Assembly (NCBI GenBank): GCA_003024785.1 | Contig: PUQB01000056.1 | Span: 544,501 to 608,500 of the forward strand | Length of the DNA: 64,000 nucleotides | Reading direction: 5' to 3' | Source: Selaginella tamariscina | Taxonomy: Eukaryota > Streptophyta > Lycopodiopsida > Selaginellales > Selaginellaceae | Notes under the pieces: generated by a model | Told to the model about the DNA's origin: nothing | Database searches by the model: none | The model's input: only the letters and a program-made list of their open reading frames with translations | Shown: positions 50,420-59,630 of the stretch, piece after piece | Numbering within the stretch: position 1 is the stretch's first letter | Layout: the number at the start of each line of letters is the position of its first letter | Translations under genes and position numbers: made by a program

Positions 50420-53400
50420 CTCCCACTCAGAGTGGAACTCACTCTGGCAGGGGTAAAACTCCGAGAGCAGTACGGTGCTGCTCGAAGCGATCTCGAGGAA
50501 GAGGCTTGGTGAAGATATCCGCCACCATGTCGTTTGTCGGACAGTAGACTAGTTTAATGTAACCGTCTTCAGTCTTCTCACGAACTAGGTGGTGTACCAC
50601 CTCAATGTGCTTCGTCCGGGAGTGGAAGCGAGGATTTTTGGAGATTGCCAGGCTCCCCAAATTATCAGTGTAGATTGTAGTTGCGTCCTCCTGCGTGAAG
50701 CCAAGATCCGCAACTAACATGCGAAGCCAAATGGCTTCCTTGGTGGCTGCTGAGGCAGCCATGTATTCAGCCTCCGTGCTAGAGGTCGCCACTGTGGATT
50801 GGCGCTTGCTGCTCCATGAAGTTGCAGCACTGCCAAGGCCAAATGAATAGCCTGTGGTGGAACGCCTATTGTCTGGATCACCTGCCCAGTCAGCATCACA
50901 GTATCCAACGAGAGTGGGCTGGACCCCTTCATAGCAAAGGCCGTAATCGAGGGTGCCTTGGAGGTAGCGGAAAATCCGCTTCACAGCTGCCCAATGTGCC
51001 ATGCCAGGATTATCAAGAAATTTGCTGACCTGGCTGACAGTGTAGGCGATGTCAGGTCTGGTGCAGATCATGGGGAACATCAGGCTCCCCACTGCGCTCC
51101 TGTAAGGAATGTTTGTCATTGCTGCTTTCTCAGCATCAGTGCTTGGGCACTGCTCCATCGATAGCTTCAATGTGTGTCCATGGGAGTTGCCACCGGATGG
51201 CAACTCTCCATCCCATACTTGCGGAGAATGTCTCGTAGGTACTTACCTTGGTGTAAATGAATCAACTTCTTGTCTCGGTCACGAACAATCTGGATGCCAA
51301 GGCAGTACTGGGCCTCACCAAGGTCCTTCATCGCAAAGTGGTTGGCGAGAACCTCCTTCGCAAATGGTAGCAGTCGGCTGTTCTTGCTGCTGATGATCAG
51401 AAGGTCGTCAACATACACTGCTATGAAAACGAAGTCAGCTCCCACTCGCCGAATGTACACATTGTGGTCGCATTGCTCCTAGAGAAGCCAGCTTGAAGGA
51501 GGAACTTGTCCAGTCGAGTGTACCATGCACGTGGACTTTGTTTCAACCCGTACAATGACTTCTTGAGCTTGCACACAGCACTCTCATGTCCAGGAACTTG
51601 AAAACCTTCAGGCTGCTCCATGTAAATCTCCTCTTCCAACTCCCCATAAAGGAAAGCTGTTTTTACATCCATTTGGTGGATTTCGTAATCCCCAACTGCT
51701 GCTAGTGAGAAGAGTAACGTAGGCTGGTCATTTTTACCACAGGAGCAAACGTCTCTGTGAAGTCGATGCCAGGAACCTGTGCACATCCCTTGGCCACAAG
51801 CCTAGCTTTATACCTAGCAATGGTGCCATCAGCATGAAGCTTGAGTGTGAACACCCACATGCTTTTGATTAGCTTGCGGTCCATTGGAACCTCCTCTGGT
51901 GCCACCAAGTCGTAGGTCTTGTTCTCAGCCAGGGATCCAAGCTCCTCCAAGCATGCTGCATGCCAATGCTCTGCATCCGGTGACGCCTGTGCCTCTCTCA
52001 GATTGGAGGGTACTCTATGCACGACCTGTGCATGTAGGAGCATGGTCGTGATGAGTCTGTCAGGTGCCTTGCGGGTGCGAGCTGGTTGCATGCGAGGTGG
52101 AGGGGGTGCCTTGCTATGCCGACAAGTCGTCGGCCCTGTACTAACTGCGTTTAGGGTTGTGCCAGGTGAGGAAGCTTGAGCTGCAGGGTCTGTTGTAGAA
52201 GCGCCATGTGCTGGAGTTGGTGCAGCATCAGTGCCGTGGGAAGCTACTGGAGGATGGTGACTCAACTCCCATTGGTTGGTTGCACTTGGAGCAGATTTCC
52301 ACGCCTTCTGGAGCTGAGTCCAATGGCGAGGTTTCAATTGTCCGTGAGTACTCACCAGGTCCAGAGCTGGAAGAAGCTCCGTGAATTGTTGAGGAGTCCT
52401 GATGGTAGCTGAGCAGGGGCGTTCGTTGAAGACCACATCCCTGCTCAAAATCGGTTTCCTGGCAATAGGATCATATAGCTTGTAGGCTTTCTATCTGTGC
52501 AGTAGCCCAAAAAACGACATCGGATGCTCCTGGCATCAAGCTTTTTGAGTGACGAGTCATCAATGGCGTGGACATAGGCCTCACAGCCAAAGATCTTCAG
52601 TCCTGCTACAGATGGCTTCCTACCAGTCCAAGCTTCATGTGGCGTCATCCCTTTCAATGCTGAGGTTGGTAGGCGATTTTGCAGGAAGTTGGCGGTGTGT
52701 ACTGCTTCTGCCCAGAACATTTGTGGGAGTTGGCTTGTCTGGAGCATGCTCCGTGCACTCTCCATCAACGTCCTATTCTTCCTCTCTGCCACGCCATTTT
52801 GTTGTGGTGAGTTGGTTGTTGTTAGCTCCCGTGCAATGCCAGCTGACTTGCAGAATTGGTAAAAGGCATTGGAGGTGTACTCGCCACCACCATCGGAGCG
52901 TAGACGTCTCAGCATCTGACCAGTCTGGGTGCTACCCATGTGTAGTACAACCGCATGTAATCCAGGGCTTGTGATTTTTCTCGAAGGAAATACACGGTAT
53001 AGTAGCGACTAAAGTCGTCCACAAAGGTCATGAAGTAGCGAGCGCCAGCGTAGGACTGTGTTTGCATCGGCCCACAGAGGTCTGTGTGCACGAGCTCAAA
53101 CACTCTAGTCGCCCTGGTTGCTCCGCTGCGAGGAAAAGCTTGGCGAGGCATCTTTCCGAGCTGACATCCCCTACAAAACGACAGTTCCCCAGTGGGGGGA
53201 ATTTTAGTCCTTCTACCATCTGTTCTCGTACCAACTGAGCAATCCGTGAGGTCGCAGCATGGCCAAAACGTTGGTGCCACAACTCTAGCTCCTCAGTTTG
53301 ACCTTGAGTAACTAGAGCTTGCGGTCTGGGGGAGTTGGGTCGAGCTCCATCTCTAGCTTATACAAGCTCCCACTGCCATCACGATGTGCATGCAGTGCTG

Positions 53401-54585
53401 GTGCACGTCCTGTCTGGGGTGTGAAGGAGATGCGAGTGCCATCACCATGAAAGGTGTAGCCAGCATCGCAAAGCCGCCCAAGTGCTAACAGTTGGCCTGA
53501 AGTTCAGGGACGTAGAGCACATCCTTGATCTGCACCTGGTGTCCACTCAGCAAGGTAAGACGAATCGTCCCAGATCCTAGTATAGGAAGAGGGCGTCCAT
53601 CTCCCACTAGGACATGTTGACTAGGTGAAGTTGCTTCGAAGATCACGTACCAGTTGCGGGTGTTAATGTTGTGTGTTGCTGCTGAGTCCACATAGAAGGT
53701 GTGGGGGTTCTTCACCACCACAAATGTATGGACCATGTACATTGCTACATCACCAACGAGTAGAGCCTTGCCACGCTCATCATCAGGGCCAGGTTTGAGT
53801 TCCGGGTGTTTAACCCAGCACTTTGTTTCCTCATGACCTTTCTTCTTGCAGTGAGAACACTTCACTTCGCCTTGGTGAGCTAGATGAGCTGGTGTCCTCA
53901 TTCTGTTTCCCCTTGCGCACTGCCGTGAAGAGGGCGGTGCTTGGCTGATGCTCCGTGTTCTTTCGCCGGGTATCAAGGTCTTGCAATGCCGCTTGGACCT
54001 CAGCCAACTTGAGTGGAGTAGTTTGGCAACCTAGGGTGGAGACGAGTGAGTCGTACGAGGGGGGAAGTGAGCACAGGATGTACTCGCACTCCTCAGCCTC
54101 GTCCATAGTAGCTCCCACTCCTTGGAGGGCATCCAATATGGCTCTTACCTTGCCGACATGATCAAGGAGAGAGTCTCCCTCAGTCATAACGGTGTTGAAC
54201 AGCTTTCGCTTGAGGTAAATGCGGTTGCTTGCTCGTGGAGCCTCGTACGTTGCCTTGAGGGATATCCAGACTTCGGCAGCACTTTTACAGCGCACCACTG
54301 TCCGGAACTCGCGTTGCTCGAGGGCTTTGAATAATTTACCCTTGGCTTTGCGGTCCTTCTTCTCCCATGCGGCTACGTCGATAGCAGGAGTTGTGGGCTT
54401 GGCTTCAATGCCAGACACGATCTCCCAAAGCTCCAAGTCTTCGAGGTAGAGTTCCATCTTCACCCCAAAGGTAAAACTCTTGACCGGTGAATTTGGGTGG
54501 TGGCGCATCCATGACAACAATCTGCTGCACTGCCGCCATTTGCCCAGTGTCCTTTGGAAGGAGAGCTTGAGACTCTGCCATCACT

Positions 54586-54599
54586 CTACTCCGATACCA
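54586..54599 (-). promoter_or_regulatory. Copia primer-binding site (initiator tRNA-Met type)
   Basis: On the minus strand the sequence next to the LTR is TGGTATCGGAGTAG, close to the TGGTATCAGAGC complementary to the 3' end of plant initiator tRNA-Met. Confidence 0.85.
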
Positions 54600-54773
54600 T
54601 GTTACAGAACACCATTTATTCATCTCATCACCGACTTAAAAACTAAGCCCCTTCTTCTACCCAGTCTCAGTCCCCAATTAGAATGTGGAGAGATCATCTA
54701 CCTCTCCCCTGCAGACGTGGTGGAGCCACGTGGAAGAGCCATGTTAGAGGGAGTCCACGATGTCCCTCCAACA
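54600..54773 (-). repeat. Copia 5' LTR
   Basis: The upstream LTR relative to the element's own minus-strand transcription; directly followed on that strand by the primer-binding site. Confidence 0.95.
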
Positions 54774-55027
54774 TGGGAAACATGGGGATGGGAAGCATGG
54801 GAAAGCTGCGGGGATTCCTGTGAGAACGAGGGAGAAGCCAAGATGGAGGTGTCTAGATACTGTATATGTGTGTGTTATGGTGGCTTCTGTTGGTTTGTAC
54901 AATGCGATCCCTTCACTCCCACAATATGTCACTGAGGTAATACACACACACACACATATGTGTATATATGCATATATTGTGTATACAACAGAAACTACAT
55001 ATGTGCATTTGTTATAAACTACTATTA

Positions 55028-55060
<33 letters not shown>

Positions 55061-55370
55061 GTATATATTGTTATGCAATTGGAATGTGGCTATCTATATG
55101 GATATACTTCTTTGTCGTGTATGTGTGCGTATGTGTGTCATTACATTATATCAATACCTTTTGGAGATTGTCATATGTATATTATATAGATCTCATAGCC
55201 ATTATATATATTTGTATGATCAATATGTCTACTTTTTCTTACATATAGGCAATTACGGGGCCATTACCAGAAATACCGGGGATTAGGCTCGCTAGAGAGG
55301 GATTACGTGCTAAACACCCAGTTGTATTTGTACCTGGGATTGTTACTGGTGGTTTAGAGCTGTGGAAAGG

Positions 55371-55431
55371 TTTTTTGTTGTGCAGATCTCAAAAGGGTTT
55401 ACAGTTTTTTTTTGTTGTGCAGATCTCAAAA
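55371..55431 (+). repeat. 24-bp direct repeat at the PDAT breakpoint
   Basis: TTTTTTGTTGTGCAGATCTCAAAA occurs at 55371-55394 and again at 55408-55431. The first copy starts right where PDAT homology stops. The second ends in a plausible acceptor (tgcag) leading into unrelated coding-like sequence. Confidence 0.85.
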
Positions 55432-56460
55432 TACTTGGTGGAAGTGATGAGTGAGATCTCGAAGAATACTATAAGAGCGGAAAGGTGTTCACTCGAGTTT
55501 TCTGCAGTTGTTTACGTTTTCTTCCAATGCATTGAGGTCGAACCGAAGCTCAGAAGTCAAAATCACTGGATATGATTTCATTTATAACTTGTATGGATTA
55601 ACACATCTATTGCCAATCCAAAGTGAACAAGTTTACAATCTCTTACAAAATTTAAAAATATAACGTCAAACTCCTTAATACACCGTGTTAATTGTATATT
55701 TTTCTATGCAGAAACTAATTCAGCAAGTTTAGAACAAGAAAAAAACGTTTAAACATTTCTAATAAAAGAAAATATTTAATTACCTTATTTCAAACTCTTT
55801 GCTCATTGTATCTCCCATGTACATGATTTCCTATATTACATTGGTCAAAATCAATTGCTAAGTGAAAATCTTGATGTGTTTACAATTGGATTGGCGACAT
55901 GTTAACTCTCTCAGGTATCCAATCTCTATACATGTATCTCTCTCGTTTGTGGTATTTTTTGTTTCTCCCCTCGTGTTTTTGGGATGCATTGATTCTGAAC
56001 CTAGAAGAAGCTAAAATTGGAGCTGAGAAAGTGATTGTTGATCTAGTAAGTTTATAGTTTTCCGTCTCTTTGGTAAATAACAAAAAAAACTTACGACATC
56101 ATCTATATTATGTTATTATGACTTAATAACCTTTTTTTATCAGTACATATCTTCGAAATTGCGAAGTTTATGTACGAATGTGTCATGAGTTTGATACGAT
56201 TTCTGATGAAATGGGTAAAGGGCATGAACAAATATGTGCATCTTTCTCTATCTATCTATCTATCTATCTATCAGTGTGTATGGGTGCGGCGTATAATCTT
56301 TCACGTCGGTTTTCAGACTACACAAGTGATTGCTTTGATTTGGGCCCTCTTTGTCAGGCAAAAAGATGAACATATTCCCGAATGTTTCAGTTATAAGGGT
56401 GTCTCCGTTGTAAAGTGTGTAGTAGTTATTTGCCCTTCAACGCTGGGGAAAGAAGGTAAG
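55422..56460 (+). other. Exon-like blocks of an unrecognised gene
   Basis: Three coding-like stretches: 55422-55575 (KYLVEVMSEISKNTIRAERC, YVFFQCIEVEPKLRS), 55985-56050 (LNLEEAKIGAEKVIVDL) and 56300-56457 (FQTTQVIALIWALFVRQKDE, CVVVICPSTLGKEG before GT). They have ordinary amino-acid composition and some flanking splice-like signals, but frames differ. I do not recognise the protein. They may be a gene fused to the PDAT breakpoint. Confidence 0.35.
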
Positions 56461-56629
56461 ACTCTTTGACATGTAGTGTATGTGTGCGTGCATGTGATGT
56501 GCTTCTGTTCATCTAGGTGCATAAATGGCTGGGACAGAAAGGCTGAAAGCCCTTTGTCTTTTATTGTAGAAAGGTGATAGAAGTTGACTGTTTTTATATA
56601 AGCATGATATACGAGTACATCAAAATATT

Positions 56630-56959
56630 CTACAAAAGTTGTCTATCATACTCTAAAATGGTTAATAGGCGAACCAGAGACTCTTGGACTTCAAGAAGGA
56701 TAACTTTTGTCCTCTCGTAATCACTTCTTACGAGACACTGAGAAGGCACTAGAATGTTATTACTTCTTCCAGGCCCGAGCTTCTCATATGTGATGAAGCC
56801 CATCGGCTCAAAAAGCTGGTAAAGTTCCTCTTTTTGTGTGTATGTGTGTCTATCTGTCCCTCTTCCTAACCAATACACAGTGCGTGTAAGATGTATGAAA
56901 CTTGGGTCTGAGCTAACAAGTTCTCTTACAGTAAAGGCAACAAAACTGATAAATAACAT
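56630..56959 (-). CDS. Unrecognised coding fragment, C-terminal exon(s)
   Basis: Minus-strand frame with non-repetitive composition: FVAFTVRELVSSDPSFIHLT, ELYQLFEPMGFITYEKLGPG, RSNNILVPSQCLVRSDYERT, VQESLVRLLTILEYDRQLL, stop at 56630. A short intron probably lies at the (CA)-rich stretch around 56830-56850. Upstream it abuts the Ty3 LTR starting at 56965, which may have truncated it. Family unknown. Confidence 0.45.
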   Translation of the reverse strand: MLFISFVAFTVRELVSSDPSFIHLTRTVYWLGRGTDRHTYTQKEELYQLFEPMGFITYEKLGPGRSNNILVPSQCLVRSDYERTKVILLEVQESLVRLLTILEYDRQLL

Positions 56960-56998
56960 GTACTTGTCACGACACGACGATACGTGATGCAGAATACA

Positions 56999-57172
56999 GG
57001 ATATGGGTTACAGGATATGCCTATAGGATATACCTACAGGATATGCCTGTAGGATATTCCTATAAGATATACCTACAAGATATGCCTATAGGATATACCT
57101 ATAGGATATGCATGCAGGATATTCCTACATGATATGCCTATAGGATATACTACAGAATATACCTAGAGGATA
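56999..57172 (+). repeat. 13-bp minisatellite inside the Ty3 LTR
   Basis: About 13 head-to-tail units of consensus GGATAT(G/A)CCTATA, each with one or two changes. Located in the U3 part of the LTR, about 65 bp upstream of the TATA box, where transcription enhancers of LTR elements usually lie. Confidence 0.92.
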
Positions 57173-57561
57173 AGGGTCATTATTTTTAGCTCATGACCAG
57201 ATTAGACTCATGACTAGATTAGCTTGGAGTTATGAGTATAAAAGTTCCGACCTAATTGTTGTATAATTAGTTACTATCAACACCAGTCTTTCTACGATCA
57301 ATCTTGTCTTGTCTTGCTCCTTGCCTCCTGCTCTTGTCTTGTTCCTGGTTCTTAGTTCATGTCTTGCTCCAGTTTCTGTCCTGCTCCTTGTCTTGCTTCT
57401 GAGTCAAGCTTTCTTGTTCTCGGAATCCTGTTCACTTCTTTGTTCCTGAATCATGGCTTGACAGTTTGATAGTAACTCCTTTTATAGCTTTCCGATTTCC
57501 AGCTATTTTTTTTTCCTTGATTCTTCTCCTTCATTTTCCTCCCTTTTTTTTTTCATAGATC

Positions 57562-59138
57562 ATGACCGATTTTGAGCAATTTCAACGTGAGCACCAAATA
57601 TTGCTTCATGAGCTGGCCACTTTGCGCCAAGTGGTCACAGATCTGCAAGGTTTCACCAACGCGGCACATGCAGTTGCTGATGCATCCTCCAAGGTTGTGC
57701 AGGCTCTCTCTCAAGAATCCGTGGTTTCCTCTTTATTGAACACTTCTTCGGAGCCGAAGATCAGCATGTCGGAAAAGTTCAATGGCAATCGTGCCGATTT
57801 CCAAGGGTTCCTGAATCAAATCAGGCTTTTGATCCGCATGCAACCATGTCGCTACTCGACTGATGCACAAAAGGTTGGCCTTTTGGCATGGATCTCCATG
57901 GGCTTGGGTTGCCCCTTTGCTAGAGTGTGATGACCTGTTGATGGAAGACTTTGAAGGTTTCGTGGCTGCCTTTGAAGCTTGCTTTGGAGATCCCGATAAG
58001 TACTGTTCCACATGCACGAAGTTATGAAAGCTCACACAAGGATCTCAACCAACTTCTGTCTATACATTCAAATTTCAACAACTTTGCACGAACATTCCAT
58101 GGACGAGACTGCATTGATTGAACACTTCCGTTTGGGTTGAGGATGACGTGAAGGACTTCTCCTTACGTTACCGGATGCCCAAACATTAGCGGAGATCATG
58201 CAACAGGCCATTCTGCGACAACCACTTGTTCGAACGCGTCAAGAAAAATCCCGTCAACAGTTCCTGCAAACCAATCTGCAGCTGTGGTACATACTCCTGC
58301 AACACCTTCTAGAGTAGTTCCTAGGGAGGTTGAGAAATACAAGCGTGGCTCACTTTCCGCTGCTGAGAAGCAACGTCGCCGCTGTGAGAATCTATGTTTG
58401 TATTGTGGTGAAGCAGGACACAAGGCGGCGGAATGTCCTATTAAAGCCAGGAAGTTCAAGACGCGTGAAGTTGAAGCTGAAGTTCAGTCGGAAAACTTCA
58501 ATGTTCTAGGAGCCACGAAGTTGGACATGGGTGCAGGCTCCATTGGTGCTGCTCATACCATTCCATCACTCAAGTTTCCTGTACACATTCATCTCAATAA
58601 TCGAGAGCTCAAGGAGTTTGCGCTATTAGACACTGGTGCAAATGCATGCTTCATGGATGACACTTTTGCAACTCAACATGGCATTCCGGTGGTGAAGTTG
58701 AAGCGTGAAATTCCTGTAGAGGTGGCTAATGATCGTCTGATTGCTTCTGGCGCAGTTACCCATGTTACCAAACCTCTCTCTTGCAGTCATGGCGCATTTA
58801 ACTGTTCGATTTCCTTTAACTTGATCAAGACTCGGTCGACTCCCATCATTTTGGGCATGCCATGGTTCGTTGTTGCAAATCCTCAGATCGACTGGAGGTC
58901 TAGGACGCTCATGTTTTCCTTTTCAGCAACTAGGATCAATCCTGTACCTTCCTCTGTGCAGGATACATCCTTAGTGTCTGAGGTAGTACAAGCTACAGGA
59001 TTGACCGTGCCTGTTCCTATATCAGTGTTGAAGACTCCTCCTCGACAGGATTCACCTCATGTGTCAATTCCTCAGCACATCCGCATCTCCCTTCTTCAGC
59101 ACTTGCAAGGTCATGTACTTAGGGTTTTCCAAACTTAG
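57562..59138 (+). CDS. Ty3 gag-protease polyprotein, frameshifted, C-terminally truncated
   Basis: Frame 57562-57930 encodes a coiled N-terminus (REHQILLHELATLRQVVTDL) and the start of a retrotransposon gag domain (KFNGNRADFQGFLNQIRLLI, RYSTDAQKVGLLAW). A one-base shift gives WVAPLLECDDLLMEDFEGFV and FEACFGDP. The frame at 58284-59138 has a CCHC knuckle (CLYCGEAGHKAAECP) and a retropepsin domain: active site LLDTGANACFMD and the C-terminal ILGMPWFVVANPQIDW. The gag wording (F.G....F.GF.NQ.RL, ACFGDPD) resembles Sushi-ichi/Tcn1-type chromoviruses known from fungi, vertebrates, mosses and lycophytes rather than common seed-plant gypsy gag. Frame breaks near 57895, 58020 and 58140-58283. Confidence 0.88.
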
Positions 59139-59618
59139 CCTTAGGGAGTTTGCTTAGTAGAACACTCATGTCCACCTACGACCCTCACTAAGTACTAGCC
59201 CTAGGTCTAAGGTATGACTTGGCCACCCAAACCCTTAGGGGTTAGTCGTGGTTCAGGGTACCTCTTGTCGCCCTAAAGGGGTTGTACTCCCGGATGAGGG
59301 TGATTCCTCAAGGGGTAAGTGACAATGCCTTAGCTCTATCACGGGGGTATGTGTGAGACACATCTCCTTTGTGGGGTTAGGGCATGAGCCTGTCTAGGTC
59401 TACTAGGACATGATCCTAAAGTCTACTCGGGTTATCCTCTAGGGTTTAGGGGACTTAGGGTAGGACTTTAGTCTTTTGCCTAATTCGGCCCCTGAGTCAA
59501 ATTCTTAGGGTTATCTTGGAAGACTTAGCATTGCTCACATAGGGTGATGATGCCGAATGGCCACTTGGCAGCCATGTTTTGCCATGTGTTGGCCCTTTGG
59601 GTTAAAACTCTAACAAAT

Positions 59619-59630
59619 TGGTATCGGAGC
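59619..59630 (+). promoter_or_regulatory. Primer-binding site, initiator tRNA-Met type
   Basis: TGGTATCGGAGC three bases after the LTR end; one mismatch to the standard plant TGGTATCAGAGC. Confidence 0.88.

Larger units (their letters stand above)
50253..54773 (-). mobile_element. Ty1/copia LTR retrotransposon, nearly complete, recent
   Basis: About 4.5 kb, on the minus strand, with short LTRs (TGTT...AACA) at both ends and 5-bp target duplications (tggga at 50248-50252 and 54774-54778). Polyprotein domains in order on the minus strand: gag from ATG 54581 (MAESQALLPKDTGQ, LYLEDLELWEIV), CCHC knuckle (CSHCKKKGHEETKC), protease with DSAATHN, GAG-pre-integrase and integrase (HTDLCGPM, FVDDFSRYY, SDGGGEYTS, NGVAERKNR), reverse transcriptase (LVAKGCAQVPGIDFTETFAP, MDVKTAFLYG, AVYVDDLLII) and RNase H (CDADWAGDPDNRRSTTGY, VATSSTEAEYMA), stop at 50439. 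This domain order defines copia. At least seven frame breaks. LTRs differ by one substitution and small indels, so insertion was recent. Confidence 0.96.
50179..55370 (+). pseudogene. PDAT: PDAT 5' fragment, exon 1 split by a copia insertion
   Basis: The ATG at 50179 opens MLRKRENNEEERADVIKIGK up to 50252, where the copia element begins. After the element and one 5-bp target copy, the same frame resumes at 54779 (KHGDGKHGKAAG, then a predicted membrane anchor VCVMVASVGLYNAIPSLPQY) and ends at 54936 with GT. Exon 2 (55249-55370) reads ITGPLPEIPGIRLAREG and HPVVFVPGIVTGGLELW, the PDAT N-terminal signature preceding the LCAT-like domain. Then homology stops inside the exon at WKG; a T-rich duplicated sequence follows. 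The rest of a PDAT gene lies inverted at 42650-44506. Not functional as it stands. Confidence 0.9.
56965..59138 (+). mobile_element. Truncated Ty3/gypsy element: LTR, gag, protease
   Basis: The LTR (about 56965-57453) starts TGTCACGACACGACG, has a TATAAAA box at 57237 and a CTTGTCTTG-rich tail ending TCA before a TGG at 57454 that could start a primer-binding site. The gag frame begins at 57562 and is followed by a zinc knuckle and protease. No reverse transcriptase, integrase or 3' LTR follows; the frame ends at 59138 at the border of another element. Confidence 0.85.

Noticed and set aside
50338-54449. Plus-strand frames across the copia element
   Set aside because: Antisense shadows of the minus-strand polyprotein.
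57454-57475. Primer-binding site of the Ty3 element (TGGCTTGACAG...)
   Set aside because: The position right after the LTR end is suitable, but I cannot match it to a known plant tRNA 3' end, so it is not listed as a feature.
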